From NCBI GenBank assembly GCA_964631955.1, contig CAZWBA010000003.1:276611-340610 (forward strand): DNA of 64,000 nucleotides, given 5' to 3'. Position numbers and translations under genes: made by a program. Source of the DNA: CAMLJR01 sp964631955 (GTDB lineage: Bacteria; Pseudomonadota; Gammaproteobacteria; Pseudomonadales; CAMLJR01). Positions 17,657-27,806 of the stretch are shown here, one piece after another. The notes under the pieces were generated by a model. That model was not told the DNA's origin, made no database searches, and saw nothing but the letters and a program-made list of their open reading frames with translations. Positions within the stretch are counted from its first letter, which is position 1. Every line of letters begins with the position of its first letter.

Positions 17657-20600
17657 TCACTTCAACTTCCAATCCGGTTTCTGGCGAAACGCTTTCGCAC
17701 GCAATGGCCGCAATTGTGGCGCGCCCGGCGTCCGCATGATCAACGCATTTTTCAATTCGTGTTCGTCTTCGCGATCGACTGGTCCGAGCCACTGAATCTC
17801 ATCGGCAATCAAAACACCGATCGCAACACCATCGCGATATAGCACGCGGTTTCCCGCAAGCGCAGGTACTTTTGGGCCAGGCACAATGATGCCGACGAGA
17901 TTGAGCGGATCGGCACCGCTCACACAAACCAGCTCGCCGCAATTTTCGTCTTTTGTTTCTTCATTTCCTTTTTCTTTGTCTCTACGTACGGCCCGTAGTG
18001 ACGCGAGCGCCTCGGGCAACGCGAATTGTTCGCCGCTGATACCGCCGACAAAACGCCCGCCGCGAATTTCACCGCGCGCTTCGAGACGGCGAAATACGCG
18101 TAATAAATCGCGCCACGGCGGCAACCATTCGGCTTCGCGCGCGAGCATGCGCCAGAAAATTACGCCGTAGCGACGCAATAACGTATGCGCGATATATTCG
18201 AGCGCGTCGCTGTCGCTGCCTTTGCCTTCCATCAAAGCTTTATTTTGGCGCACAAGCGACCAGCGGCCCGCATCCTGAATACCGAACATCGCGGTGCGCC
18301 CACGCCGACGTGAACTCGAATGACCAGTCAACGGCTTACGTTTATCCAGTGGCAACAACAGCGCGCGAATACCCGCAAAACTATCCGAAGTAATTCGACC
18401 TGACGCGACGAGCTCGGCAAGCGCCTCTTCGGCCTCCGTCGGCAGCATGCGTTCGCCATCGACGATTTCATCGAAAAACGACGCACCGTATTGCTGTAAA
18501 TATTCGAGCACGCGTTGCGCACGCGAACCCATTGCCGGTTGCTCGATATTTTTTTCCTGCGTTCCGCTTTGCAAACTGGACGCCGCCGCGCCCCAGATCG
18601 GCATATTGCGACGCGTCACCAGTGCAATCGGCGTGCTGCGCACAGGCCCTGCGCGTTTACTGTTTTCGTTGACTTTCGGTTTCGCCAGCCGCGCCCAGCC
18701 GGCGCGACCCGATAAACACAGATCATCGAGCCAGGTGAAATCGTAATTCTGCAAACGCGCCGGCAATATCTCGCTTTCCCACGCAATCGCCGCCGCTTCA
18801 AAACCTTCGAGATTCGCCAGCACCGATGCAAGCGCATCGGGGCCCTCCTTGCGGGCGTCGCTGGCGATACTTTGCCACTTGAATAAAAAGCGCATGAAAT
18901 CCTGCGCGGTGACAGGCTCGATCTCCGCACGCAAGCGATTAACCGTGTAGCGATGAATGCGCGCAAGCAATCCACGCTCACACCATTCGACAGTTTCTTC
19001 AGCTGCGCCTGATGTGAACTTACCTCGCAGCACAAAGCCTTCCTGCTCCAGTGAAAGCAACGCAATATCGATCTCGCCAATATTTAATCCAAGCGAAACT
19101 TCGAGTTCATTCGCAGTGATCGGTCCTAAAATGCCGAGACGACCACGTACAATTTCAACGAGCGCTTTCTCACGCGTTAAATTTTCCTGCGTGTACATTT
19201 CAGGTACATCGACCTTTGGATTTAATTTCGCGCCGGGGAACATAACGAGAAATCTTGGCAGACGCTCGGTTGCGATCCAGAGATTGGCTGTGACGGAATT
19301 TATATCCAATTGTGTTGCACGCTTAACCTTCGCCAATTGCGTAATTAATTCCGACCACCCAGCATGCGAAGCAATTTCGTCTTCAGTTAAAAAACCACAC
19401 CACATCAACGCATCATGCAATTCATCGGCATTACCCGCATCGGGAAACGCTTCATCACGCACACGCGCAATCGCCTGCTCGTCGAGCTTGCCGATATCGT
19501 TCGCGCTCGACGGATCGAGCCAGCGCCGACCCATCACCGCCTGCGTGCGTCGCTCCTCCAGCGGAGCGTCGTCGAGATATTGATAAGGTCGCGCCGCCAA
19601 AACCTGCAGCGCGAGCGGCGAGGGTTCGGTCACATCGCGCGCGACAATCTCGATCTTTTTTGTCTCGATGCGCTTGAGCAATGCGATCAAACCATCGATA
19701 TCCATCGCCTCTTTCAAACAATCGTCGATAGTTTGCTGCACGAGTGGATGATCGGGGATTTCACGCGGACCCGTGATATTTTCCGCGCACGCGATCTGAT
19801 CAGGAAATACATCGCACAATAAATCTTCCGCGTACATGCGCTGCAACTGCGGCGGTGTTTTCTTGCCGGCGCGAAAACGCGGAATCGCGAGTGCGATATT
19901 TGCCGTCCAGCGCCAGCGCGCCGTAAACATCGGCGCATCGAGCATCGCCTGCACCAGCACATCGCGCACGGTTTTCGAATTTAAATAATGCGCGACCTCT
20001 TCGAGCGGAAAACTGTGACTCGTGCTCAACGAAATGATGATCGAATCTTCGGTCGCCGCCGCCTGCAATTCGATATCGAATTTACGGCAGAAACGTTTGC
20101 GCAACGCGAGACCCCACGCGCGATTGATGCGACTGCCGAACGGTGCATGAATCACCAGCTGCATGCCGCCCGTTTCGTCGAAAAAACGTTCGAAAATAAT
20201 TTTGTCCTGCGTCGGCAGGGTACCGATGGCGATTTGCGCCGCACTTAAATAATCGACAATCTGCAGAGAAGCGATTGCATCAAGACCCACTTCGTTTTGC
20301 AACCACTGCAAATTTTCATCGCGCCCGTTCTGTGTTTCATTGGAATAGCTTTGCGTTTCGAGCATGCCGCGCAAACGCGACACTGCATGCGACAATTCAT
20401 CGCTGCGACCCGGCGCTTCACCGAGCCAGAATGGAATCGACGGCGGCATGCCTTTCGCATCCTCGACGCGCACACGCCCCGCTTCGACACGCAAAATGCG
20501 GTACGAGGTATTGCCGAGTTGAAAAATGTCGCCGGCCAGACTTTCCACCGCGAAATCCTCGTTGAGCGTACCGACGACGAAACCTTCGGGCTCAAGCACA

Positions 20601-22126
20601 ACGTTGTAATCCGCGTTATCGGGAATCGCACCGCCAGAGGTGAGCGCGGTCAAACGCGCGCCGCGACGGCCGCGCAATTGTTTTTGCACCGCATCGTGAT
20701 GAATATACTGGCGCGCCGGCCCGCGCTTCATGCCGTAACCTTCGGCGAGCAGCCTGATCGTGTCGTCGAAAATTTTTCGGGTTAATTTTCGATACGGATA
20801 CGCGCCGGTAATCAATTCGAATAATTCATCCTCATTCCACTCCTGTGCAGCAACCTCTGCGACGATCTGCTGCGCAAGCACATCGAGGGGCTGCTCGGGA
20901 ATCAATAAATGATCGAGCTCACCGCGGCGCACCGCATCGAGCAGCGCCGCGCATTCGACGAGCTCATCGCGCGACAGCGGAAAAATGCGCGCCTTCGGCA
21001 AACCCGATACCGAGTGCCCCGCGCGACCCGCGCGCTGCAGAAACATCGCAATCGATCGACAGGCGCCGATCTGGCAAACCAGATTCACATCGCCGATATC
21101 GATACCGAGTTCGAGCGATGCGGTGGCGACGAGAGCCTTTAATTGTCCCGCCTTCAAACGCTGTTCGGCATCGAAACGCAACTCCTTCGCCATGCTGCCG
21201 TGATGCGCGGTGACATACTCGGTGCCGATGCGCTCGGATAAATGCCGCGCCACACGCTCGGCATGACGGCGCGTGTTGACGAAAATCAGCGTGGTGCGGT
21301 GCTGCAGCACAAGCGCTGTGAGCTGATCGTAAAGCTGCTGCCACTGCTCGTTCGACATCACCGCTTCGAGCGGCGAGGGCGGCGTGATGATTTGCAGATC
21401 GCGTTTGCGAATGTGACCGCTGTCGACGATTACACACTCTTCGATTTTCTTTTTCGCACCAGTTAAAAATTGCGCGACGATTTCGATCGGCTTTTGTGTG
21501 GCTGACAAACCGATGCGCTGCACAGGTATTTCACACAGCGCCTGCAGACGTTCGAGCGACAACGCAAGATGCGAACCGCGCTTGCTGTTCACCAGCGCGT
21601 GAATTTCGTCGACGATCACCGTGCGCACATTGCGCAACATGTCGCGACCCGATTCGGAACCGAGCAGAATATAAAGCGATTCGGGCGTGGTGATGGTGAT
21701 ATGCGGCGCGAGTTTGCGCATCGCCGTGCGTTCGGCCTGCGTGGTATCGCCGGTGCGCACCCAGGTGCGAATCGCCACGTCGGGTTCGCCGCGTTTTTGC
21801 AATTGCTCGCGAATACCCTGGAGCGGCATTTCGAGATTGCGCTGAATATCGTTCGATAGCGCTTTTAATGGCGATATATAAAGAACGGTGGTTTTATCGG
21901 GGAGCGGACCGCTCCCGCTCTTTGCGCTGCTCACGCCTTCGCGCACGAGCGTATCGAGCGCACTCATAAATGCAGCCAGCGTTTTACCCGAACCCGTCGG
22001 CGCCGCAATCAGCACATCGCGCCCCGACTTGATCGCGGGCCACGCCTGCAATTGCGTCGGCGTCGCGCTTTCGAATGCAGATTCAAGCCAGGTGGTGACG
22101 GCGGGATGGAAGAGTTCGGCGGTCAT
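17657..22126 (-). CDS. lhr: Lhr-type ATP-dependent helicase
   Basis: A 1489-residue superfamily 2 helicase matching the full-length Lhr architecture: two RecA domains, a winged helix, the Lhr-core domain and the large C-terminal domain. Motifs include Q-motif TPTQLQAWPAI, Walker A APTGSGKT, DEIH in VDEIHALVNSKRG, motif III GLSATQKP, motif V ATASLELGIDIG and motif VI QRAGRAGH. Lhr proteins translocate 3' to 5' on DNA and act in mutagen-resistance repair pathways. The length is close to the E. coli protein (about 1,540). It ends convergent with the TetR gene. The long Lhr-CTD has no visible interruption. Confidence 0.95.
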   Translation of the reverse strand: MTAELFHPAVTTWLESAFESATPTQLQAWPAIKSGRDVLIAAPTGSGKTLAAFMSALDTLVREGVSSAKSGSGPLPDKTTVLYISPLKALSNDIQRNLEMPLQGIREQLQKRGEPDVAIRTWVRTGDTTQAERTAMRKLAPHITITTPESLYILLGSESGRDMLRNVRTVIVDEIHALVNSKRGSHLALSLERLQALCEIPVQRIGLSATQKPIEIVAQFLTGAKKKIEECVIVDSGHIRKRDLQIITPPSPLEAVMSNEQWQQLYDQLTALVLQHRTTLIFVNTRRHAERVARHLSERIGTEYVTAHHGSMAKELRFDAEQRLKAGQLKALVATASLELGIDIGDVNLVCQIGACRSIAMFLQRAGRAGHSVSGLPKARIFPLSRDELVECAALLDAVRRGELDHLLIPEQPLDVLAQQIVAEVAAQEWNEDELFELITGAYPYRKLTRKIFDDTIRLLAEGYGMKRGPARQYIHHDAVQKQLRGRRGARLTALTSGGAIPDNADYNVVLEPEGFVVGTLNEDFAVESLAGDIFQLGNTSYRILRVEAGRVRVEDAKGMPPSIPFWLGEAPGRSDELSHAVSRLRGMLETQSYSNETQNGRDENLQWLQNEVGLDAIASLQIVDYLSAAQIAIGTLPTQDKIIFERFFDETGGMQLVIHAPFGSRINRAWGLALRKRFCRKFDIELQAAATEDSIIISLSTSHSFPLEEVAHYLNSKTVRDVLVQAMLDAPMFTARWRWTANIALAIPRFRAGKKTPPQLQRMYAEDLLCDVFPDQIACAENITGPREIPDHPLVQQTIDDCLKEAMDIDGLIALLKRIETKKIEIVARDVTEPSPLALQVLAARPYQYLDDAPLEERRTQAVMGRRWLDPSSANDIGKLDEQAIARVRDEAFPDAGNADELHDALMWCGFLTEDEIASHAGWSELITQLAKVKRATQLDINSVTANLWIATERLPRFLVMFPGAKLNPKVDVPEMYTQENLTREKALVEIVRGRLGILGPITANELEVSLGLNIGEIDIALLSLEQEGFVLRGKFTSGAAEETVEWCERGLLARIHRYTVNRLRAEIEPVTAQDFMRFLFKWQSIASDARKEGPDALASVLANLEGFEAAAIAWESEILPARLQNYDFTWLDDLCLSGRAGWARLAKPKVNENSKRAGPVRSTPIALVTRRNMPIWGAAASSLQSGTQEKNIEQPAMGSRAQRVLEYLQQYGASFFDEIVDGERMLPTEAEEALAELVASGRITSDSFAGIRALLLPLDKRKPLTGHSSSRRRGRTAMFGIQDAGRWSLVRQNKALMEGKGSDSDALEYIAHTLLRRYGVIFWRMLAREAEWLPPWRDLLRVFRRLEARGEIRGGRFVGGISGEQFALPEALASLRAVRRDKEKGNEETKDENCGELVCVSGADPLNLVGIIVPGPKVPALAGNRVLYRDGVAIGVLIADEIQWLGPVDREDEHELKNALIMRTPGAPQLRPLRAKAFRQKPDWKLK

Positions 22127-22230
22127 GATCGGCCCACTGGAGTTTGTGGTTCGATTGTACTCCGCTCGTCAAGAGGCGCTGCGAATCCGCCGGATTGCGC
22201 CATCCGGTACGAATGGCGCTGCGCGCCGAA

Positions 22231-22872
22231 TCAGATCGCCTCGACAATCATATCGGCCAGAAGCTTTTGGCCCAGATCGTTGGGATGCACAAAATCGGTC
22301 GTGACCTGCTGAATGGTGTAACCTTTCGACTGTACGTATCCCTGATAGTCGAGCAGCGTGAAATTCGGATAGCTGGCCTGCACACTCAGCAGGGCAGCGG
22401 AGATCGCCCACCACTGCGTCTGCCAGCCGCCGTTATTGGCTGCATCGGGTGTTGGAAAAATCCATAGAACCCGCGTGGAGGAAGGTATTTTCGTCATGAT
22501 TTCACGCACCGCGGATTCGAATTCCTGCCGGGCGTTCAGGTGCGGATTGCCCCTGAGATAACCGATGTCGTTGGTGCCCATGCTCATGACAACGACGTCG
22601 GCCCGCAGATTTTTACTTCTGATTGCGGCGAGACGGGTACGCCAGTACGCCTTGTAATCGGGATGAACTATCGCGAATCCGCCAAATGCCTGATACACGG
22701 GAACGATGCCTTTCCGGCTGAGCAGTTGCGCCGCCATGATCGTTTCGGCAGAGCCGTGTATGATCGAATCGCCCACGTTCCACACCACGTAATTGACTCT
22801 TCCTTCCGGCTCTTTGCATGCAGCAAGAACTACCGCCAGTACGACGATCAATAATCGATTAATCATTTTCAT
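22231..22872 (-). CDS. SGNH/GDSL-family hydrolase lipoprotein
   Basis: A 213-residue secreted lipoprotein. MKMINRLLIVVLAVVLAAC is a lipoprotein signal with Cys at about residue 19. The mature part has the SGNH blocks: VGDSIIHG with the nucleophilic Ser (block I), a Gly in the middle, SMGTNDIGY with the Asn (block III), and DFVHPNDLG with the Asp-His dyad near the C-terminus (block V). The family covers esterases, acyltransferases and carbohydrate deacetylases. The start chosen has AAAGGAAA seven bases upstream; an upstream in-frame ATG 81 bases earlier would bury the signal peptide. It stands alone between lhr and the second pump. The substrate is unknown. Confidence 0.85.
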   Translation of the reverse strand: MKMINRLLIVVLAVVLAACKEPEGRVNYVVWNVGDSIIHGSAETIMAAQLLSRKGIVPVYQAFGGFAIVHPDYKAYWRTRLAAIRSKNLRADVVVMSMGTNDIGYLRGNPHLNARQEFESAVREIMTKIPSSTRVLWIFPTPDAANNGGWQTQWWAISAALLSVQASYPNFTLLDYQGYVQSKGYTIQQVTTDFVHPNDLGQKLLADMIVEAI

Positions 22873-23079
22873 CTCAAATTTCCTTTTGTGCGTTATCTGT
22901 AATGAAACCGTCGACATGGTAGAACAGCCAGCTGCGCCGCCCAAGCGCGACAATTGAATTTTTCGTGATACCCGGACGGCGTTGTCATTTCATCTCTTAA
23001 TAATTATTTAAGTTGTAAAACGTACGTCATTCTTTTTAGATACGCCTCTTCCTCCCCGCATTGAACAGTTGCACTCACG

Positions 23080-24207
23080 ATGAGCAATCCTCAATTACGA
23101 AAACGCCTCCTTATTGCGGGGCTATGTTTGGTCGTCATATTCGGCGGTTTACTGGGTTTCGATCTGCTTCGCAAAATCATGATGGGCAAACATTTCGCGT
23201 CGTATCGTCCGCCTGCGATTCCGGTAACTGTCGAGCAGGTAACAGCCAGTGAAGTGCCTCGCAGCATCGAGGCGATCGGTTCGCTCGAAGCAGTGCGGCA
23301 AGTGACGATGGCTCCCGAAGTGAGCGGTCGTATTACGCAGCTGCATTTCACACCGGGCACTGAAGTGAAAAGCGGCGCGCCGCTGCTGCAACTGAACGAC
23401 GGTCCCGAGCAGGGCGATCTGCTGCGTTTGCGCGCGCAAGCAAAACTGGCGCGCATCAATCTCGAACGCTCGCTGAAATTATTGCCGCTCGCGATTTCGC
23501 AAAGCGATATCGATACGCAGCAAGCGGCGCTCGATGCGATCGAAGGCGACATTGCGCGCACTGAGGCGCTTATCGCGCAGAAGGCGATTCGTGCGCCGTT
23601 CAGCGGTCAGCTCGGTGTGCAGCGCGTGCATCTCGGCGATTACGTCAATGCGGGCACGCCGCTCATCACGCTGACCGATCTGAATTCGCTGTATCTGAAC
23701 ATGACGCTGCCCGAGCAATGGCACGGCCGTCTGCACATGGGACAGGAAGTTTTGTTTTCGGTCGATGCGCTGCCAGAACAACAATTCAACGCAAAAATCA
23801 TTGCGATCGAGCCGCAGGTCGGCGTCGATACGCGCGCGATCCGATTGCAGGCTCACCTCGACAATCCGAAACGTCTGTTGGCGCCCGGCATGTTCGCGCG
23901 CGCCGCATTGCAGATGCAGGCGGAAAAAAATGTCGTAAGCGTGCCCGCGATTGCCATCGATTACAGCATTCACGGCGATTCGGTTTACGTCATCAATAAA
24001 AAGGATGGCAGAATTTTCGTGGCCCGCACGCTGGTGCAAACCGATGGTCATCACGGTGATCGCGTCATCGTGCGCAGCGGTCTCAAGGCGGGCGACATCA
24101 TCGTGACCAGCGGTCAGGTGAAACTGCATGAGGGCGCCGAAGTGCAAATCGTACAGGACAAAACCCTGATCGACGCCGCGCAGAAAAATCAGGGACGGGT
24201 GGAATAA
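23080..24207 (+). CDS. RND efflux periplasmic adaptor (second system)
   Basis: A 375-residue membrane-fusion protein anchored by an N-terminal helix (LLIAGLCLVVIFGGLLGF) rather than a lipid. It has the paired lipoyl halves (MAPEVSGRITQLHFTPGTEVKSG and LGVQRVHLGDYVNAGTPL), a short helical hairpin, a beta-barrel domain and the membrane-proximal domain ending in KLHEGAEVQIV. It is shorter than classic AcrA and closest in style to the MexH/VexC/MdtA side of the family. The permease gene starts five bases after its stop, so the two are translationally linked. No outer-membrane channel gene follows; the one at 10516 or another elsewhere would have to serve. Confidence 0.94.
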   Translation: MSNPQLRKRLLIAGLCLVVIFGGLLGFDLLRKIMMGKHFASYRPPAIPVTVEQVTASEVPRSIEAIGSLEAVRQVTMAPEVSGRITQLHFTPGTEVKSGAPLLQLNDGPEQGDLLRLRAQAKLARINLERSLKLLPLAISQSDIDTQQAALDAIEGDIARTEALIAQKAIRAPFSGQLGVQRVHLGDYVNAGTPLITLTDLNSLYLNMTLPEQWHGRLHMGQEVLFSVDALPEQQFNAKIIAIEPQVGVDTRAIRLQAHLDNPKRLLAPGMFARAALQMQAEKNVVSVPAIAIDYSIHGDSVYVINKKDGRIFVARTLVQTDGHHGDRVIVRSGLKAGDIIVTSGQVKLHEGAEVQIVQDKTLIDAAQKNQGRVE

Positions 24208-24211
24208 CGCG

Positions 24212-27200
24212 ATGGCCTTCACCGACACGTTCATCCGGCGACCGATTCTCGCGCTGGTCATCAATGCGCTGATTTTTCTGCTCGGCGTCGCGGCATTGCG
24301 CAGCATACCGATTCGCGAATTTCCGCTGATGGAAAACGCGACGATCACGATTACGACGCAATATCCCGGCGGCACCGCGGAAATGATTCAGGGTTTCATC
24401 ACCACGCCGATTGCACAGGCCATCTCCACCGCCACCGGCATTGAATATTTATCGTCATCATCGACGGCGGGGTCGAGCACGCTCACCGCGCGATTGAAAC
24501 TGAATGCCGATTCGAATCAGGCCATGACCGAAATCATGGCCAAGCTCAATCAGGTCAAATACCGGCTGCCGCGCGAAGCCTTCGACCCCGTCATCGAAAA
24601 AACCACGGGCGATCCCTCGGCGATTCTGTACATCGGTTTTTCAAGCGAGCAACTGACGCCGGGGCAGGTCAACGATTACGTCACGCGCGCGGTGCAACCC
24701 ATCATCAGCAGCGTGCCCGGCGTTTCCAAAGCCAATGTCGAAGACCGGCAGATTTTTGCACTGCGCATCTGGCTCGACCCGCAACGCATGGCCGCACGCG
24801 GATTGTCGGCGGAACAGGTGGCCAGCGCGATTCAGCGCAATAATTTTCAGGCCGCGCCGGGGCAGGTGAAAGGTTCATTCGTGGTCAATGATATCCGCGC
24901 CGAAACCGATCTCACCACCGTGCAGGAATTCAGGGAAATGGTGATTCGCGCCGATGGCGATGCGCTGGTGCGGCTCGAAGACATCGCCACCGTCGAACTC
25001 GGTTCGCAGAGTTACGATGTGCGCGGGCTGATGAATGCAAAACCCGCCGTTTACATTCCCGTGTATGCGACACCGACCGGCAACCCGCTCGAAATCGTGC
25101 GCATCATTCGCGAAAAATTGCCGGAAATTCAGCGGACACTGCCGCCGACGATGGAGGCGCGCATCGATTTCGATGTCGCGCGTTTTGTGAAAGCCGCGAT
25201 CGGTGAAGTGCGTAAAACCCTGATCGAATCGATTGCGATCGTGGTGCTGCTGATATTTTTATTTCTCGGCTCGCTCCGCTCGGTCGTGATTCCCGTCGTC
25301 ACCATTCCGCTGTCGCTGATCGGCACCGTCGCGCTCATGCTGATGCTGGGGTTTTCGATCAATCTGCTGACGTTGCTGGCGATGGTGATGGCGATCGGTC
25401 TCGTCGTCGACGACGCGATCGTCGTTGTCGAGAACGTGCATCGGCATATGGAAGAAGGTTTGTCGCCGCTCGCGGCGTCGCTGCAGGGCGCGCGCGAAAT
25501 CATCGGTCCGGTGATCGCGATGACGATCACGCTCGCCGCAGTCTATACGCCTATCGGTGTGATGGGCGGCCTCACCGGCGCGCTGTTTCAGGAATTCGCG
25601 CTCACGCTCGCCGGCTCGGTGATTGTCTCGGGCGTGATCGCGCTTACGCTCTCGCCAGTGATGAGTTCGCTGCTGCTCAAACGCGAATCGCTCGATGGTC
25701 CGTTCGCGCGCCGCGTCGATCATGCATTTTCAAATCTGGCGGATGCCTACGGAAAAAAACTGCACGGCTCGCTCGCGTATCGACCGGTCACGCTGCTGGT
25801 CGCCGTCACCGTGATCGCAAGTTTATGGTTTCTCTATACCGGCTCGCGCGCGGAGCTCGCCCCGCCCGAAGACAAGGGCACGATTCTGATTTCGTCGAAA
25901 GGCCCGCGCTCGACCAATATCGATTACACCGAGGCCTACATGGTGGAGGCATCGCACGTGATGGCGAGCATGCCCGGTTCGTTCTTCACCTTCGCCTTCT
26001 CCGGTATCAACGGACAGAACGGTGGCTTCGGCGGCGTGCTGTTCAAACCGTGGGAAGAGCGCGAAATGAGCACGCAGGAAGTGTTGCCGCAATTGCAGAA
26101 CGCACTCAACAACGTCGTCGGCCAGAACGTATTTGCATTTTTATTGCCGGCCCTGCCCGGCTCGACGGGCGGCCTGCCGGTGCAGATGGTCATCAACAGT
26201 TCGGCGCCGTATCACACCATTTACGACACGATGGAAAAACTCAAGGACGCCACGCGCAGAAGCGGCATGTTCGTTGTCGTCGACAGCGATCTCGCTTTCG
26301 ACAATCCGACCACGCGCGTGCAGATCGATCGCAGCAAAGCCAATGCGTCAGGCATCGATATGCAGACGATCGGCAATACGCTCGCCTTGTTTATCGGCGG
26401 CAATTACATCAACCGTTTCAATCTGGAGGGCCGTTCGTACGATGTGATCGTGCAGGTGCCGCGTGAAAACCGCTTCAATCCCGACGATCTCGCGCAGTTT
26501 TACGTACCGACCGCCAGCGGCGCGCAGGTGCCGCTATCGACCGTGGTGTCGCTCAAGCCGGAAATCCAGCCGAATGCGCTCACGCAATACGCACAACTGA
26601 ATGCGGCGACCCTGCAGGCGATGCCTGCGCCCGGCGTGACGATGGGCGATGCCGTGAAATTTCTCGAAGCACAGGCGGAGCAGATTCTGCCCGCAGGTTT
26701 CGGTTACGACTGGCTCGGCGATTCGCGTCAGTATGTGCAGGAAGGCAATCGGCTGATCGCGATATTCGGCATTGCGCTGGTGGTGATTTTTCTCGTGCTC
26801 GCCGCGCAATTCGATTCGCTGCGCGACCCGCTCATCATTCTGGTCACGGTGCCGCTGTCGGTTTTCGGCGCGTTGCTGCCGATTTTCCTGGGCTTCGTCA
26901 CGCTGAATATTTACACGCAGATCGGCCTCGTCACGCTGATCGGTTTGATCAGCAAACACGGCATTTTGATGGTCGACTTTGCCAACAAGATGCAGCACGA
27001 ACAACGCCTCGATAAATTCGATGCGATAGTGAAAGCCGCGCAGGTGCGTCTGCGCCCGATTCTGATGACGACAGCGGCGATGGTAGTGAGTTTAATTCCG
27101 TTGTTATTCGCGAGCGGCGCGGGTGCGGAAAGCCGCTTCAATATCGGCCTCGTGATCGTGTGCGGCATGTCGATCGGTACACTGTTCACGCTGTTCGTAT

Positions 27201-27274
27201 TGCCGGTGTTCTACACCTTGCTGGCGCGCGATCATCGCAAAACCAGCGAAGAACAAATGCCGATGCCGATTTAA
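24212..27274 (+). CDS. RND efflux permease (second system, MexK/VexD-like)
   Basis: A 1020-residue RND permease with FIRRPILALVINALIFLLG at the N-terminus, the TM4 motif GLVVDDAIVVVENVHRH with the proton-relay Asp pair, and LIGLISKHGILMVDFANKM with the essential Lys in TM10. It differs clearly from the AcrB-like permease at 11930, for example by SKHGILMVDF in place of AKNAILIVEF, and belongs to a separate branch of HAE1. It forms an operon with the adaptor just upstream. A GGGCGGAC/GTCCGCCC hairpin follows the stop. Export of small amphiphiles is the family role; the real substrate is unknown and no regulator gene is attached. Confidence 0.95.
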   Translation: MAFTDTFIRRPILALVINALIFLLGVAALRSIPIREFPLMENATITITTQYPGGTAEMIQGFITTPIAQAISTATGIEYLSSSSTAGSSTLTARLKLNADSNQAMTEIMAKLNQVKYRLPREAFDPVIEKTTGDPSAILYIGFSSEQLTPGQVNDYVTRAVQPIISSVPGVSKANVEDRQIFALRIWLDPQRMAARGLSAEQVASAIQRNNFQAAPGQVKGSFVVNDIRAETDLTTVQEFREMVIRADGDALVRLEDIATVELGSQSYDVRGLMNAKPAVYIPVYATPTGNPLEIVRIIREKLPEIQRTLPPTMEARIDFDVARFVKAAIGEVRKTLIESIAIVVLLIFLFLGSLRSVVIPVVTIPLSLIGTVALMLMLGFSINLLTLLAMVMAIGLVVDDAIVVVENVHRHMEEGLSPLAASLQGAREIIGPVIAMTITLAAVYTPIGVMGGLTGALFQEFALTLAGSVIVSGVIALTLSPVMSSLLLKRESLDGPFARRVDHAFSNLADAYGKKLHGSLAYRPVTLLVAVTVIASLWFLYTGSRAELAPPEDKGTILISSKGPRSTNIDYTEAYMVEASHVMASMPGSFFTFAFSGINGQNGGFGGVLFKPWEEREMSTQEVLPQLQNALNNVVGQNVFAFLLPALPGSTGGLPVQMVINSSAPYHTIYDTMEKLKDATRRSGMFVVVDSDLAFDNPTTRVQIDRSKANASGIDMQTIGNTLALFIGGNYINRFNLEGRSYDVIVQVPRENRFNPDDLAQFYVPTASGAQVPLSTVVSLKPEIQPNALTQYAQLNAATLQAMPAPGVTMGDAVKFLEAQAEQILPAGFGYDWLGDSRQYVQEGNRLIAIFGIALVVIFLVLAAQFDSLRDPLIILVTVPLSVFGALLPIFLGFVTLNIYTQIGLVTLIGLISKHGILMVDFANKMQHEQRLDKFDAIVKAAQVRLRPILMTTAAMVVSLIPLLFASGAGAESRFNIGLVIVCGMSIGTLFTLFVLPVFYTLLARDHRKTSEEQMPMPI

Positions 27275-27280
27275 TTCCGC

Positions 27281-27305
27281 AGGGGCGGACCTGTGTGTCC
27301 GCCCT
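27281..27305 (+). repeat. GGGCGGAC hairpin behind the second RND operon
   Basis: GGGCGGAC (27283-27290) and GTCCGCCC (27297-27304) form an eight-base stem around CTGTGT, starting nine bases after the permease stop. No T-run follows, so it is a poor intrinsic terminator. The same stem occurs at 54338-54360 in a different context, which suggests a small dispersed palindromic repeat. Confidence 0.55.
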
Positions 27306-27340
27306 GACCGCATCCAGGACAAAATCAAGCCGTAATCCTC

Positions 27341-27371
27341 ATATAGACATTATGTTTTTATTTGTCTATAT
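27341..27371. promoter_or_regulatory. Inverted repeat upstream of the RES/Xre module, probable autoregulatory operator
   Basis: ATATAGACA (27341-27349) and TGTCTATAT (27363-27371) are perfect reverse complements around 13 AT-rich bases, ending 18 bases before the antitoxin ATG. Toxin-antitoxin antitoxins of the Xre class normally bind such palindromes and repress their own operon. The AT-rich centre could also contain the -10 region. Confidence 0.65.
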
Positions 27372-27389
27372 TTGGACAGAGGACAAATT

Positions 27390-27806
27390 ATGGCCGGATC
27401 GACGATCAAAGCGGCAGCGACCGCCCCCCTGGATCACAGCGACGATGATGTGCGCGTCGGCCTGAAAGCCGCGCTCAACATTCTGCAGAAATGGCAGTGC
27501 AGCGAGGCCGAGAAGCTGGCACTGCTCGGCATCAAGCGCTCGACGCTGCATAAATACCAGGACGACCCCGCGTCGGCGCGCGCAACGACCGATCTCGCCG
27601 AGCGCGTGAGCTATCTGCTCAACATCCATCACGCACTGCGCCTGCTGTTCAGCAATCCCGAGAACGTCTACGGCTTCGTGCGGCTGGAAAACCGCAGCGC
27701 GCCCTTCAATGGCATGACGCCGATGCAGTTCATGCAATCGGGTCGCTGCGCCGCGCTGTACGAAGTATTCCTGCATGTCGACGGCTTGCGGGGCGGACAG
27801 TGGTAG
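27390..27806 (+). CDS. Xre/MbcA/ParS-type antitoxin of a RES toxin-antitoxin pair
   Basis: A 138-residue protein of the DUF2384 (MbcA/ParS/Xre antitoxin) family. The N-terminal half is a helical DNA-binding region (ILQKWQCSEAEKLALLGIKRSTLHKYQ). The C-terminal toxin-binding region has RVSYLLNIHHALRLLFSNPENVYGFVRLEN and NGMTPMQFMQSG, the classic arrangement in which a helix blocks the RES toxin active site. The ATG has GAGG eight bases upstream; a TTG start 18 bases earlier is less likely. It overlaps the toxin gene by seven bases, and a palindrome lies just upstream. Confidence 0.9.
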   Translation: MAGSTIKAAATAPLDHSDDDVRVGLKAALNILQKWQCSEAEKLALLGIKRSTLHKYQDDPASARATTDLAERVSYLLNIHHALRLLFSNPENVYGFVRLENRSAPFNGMTPMQFMQSGRCAALYEVFLHVDGLRGGQW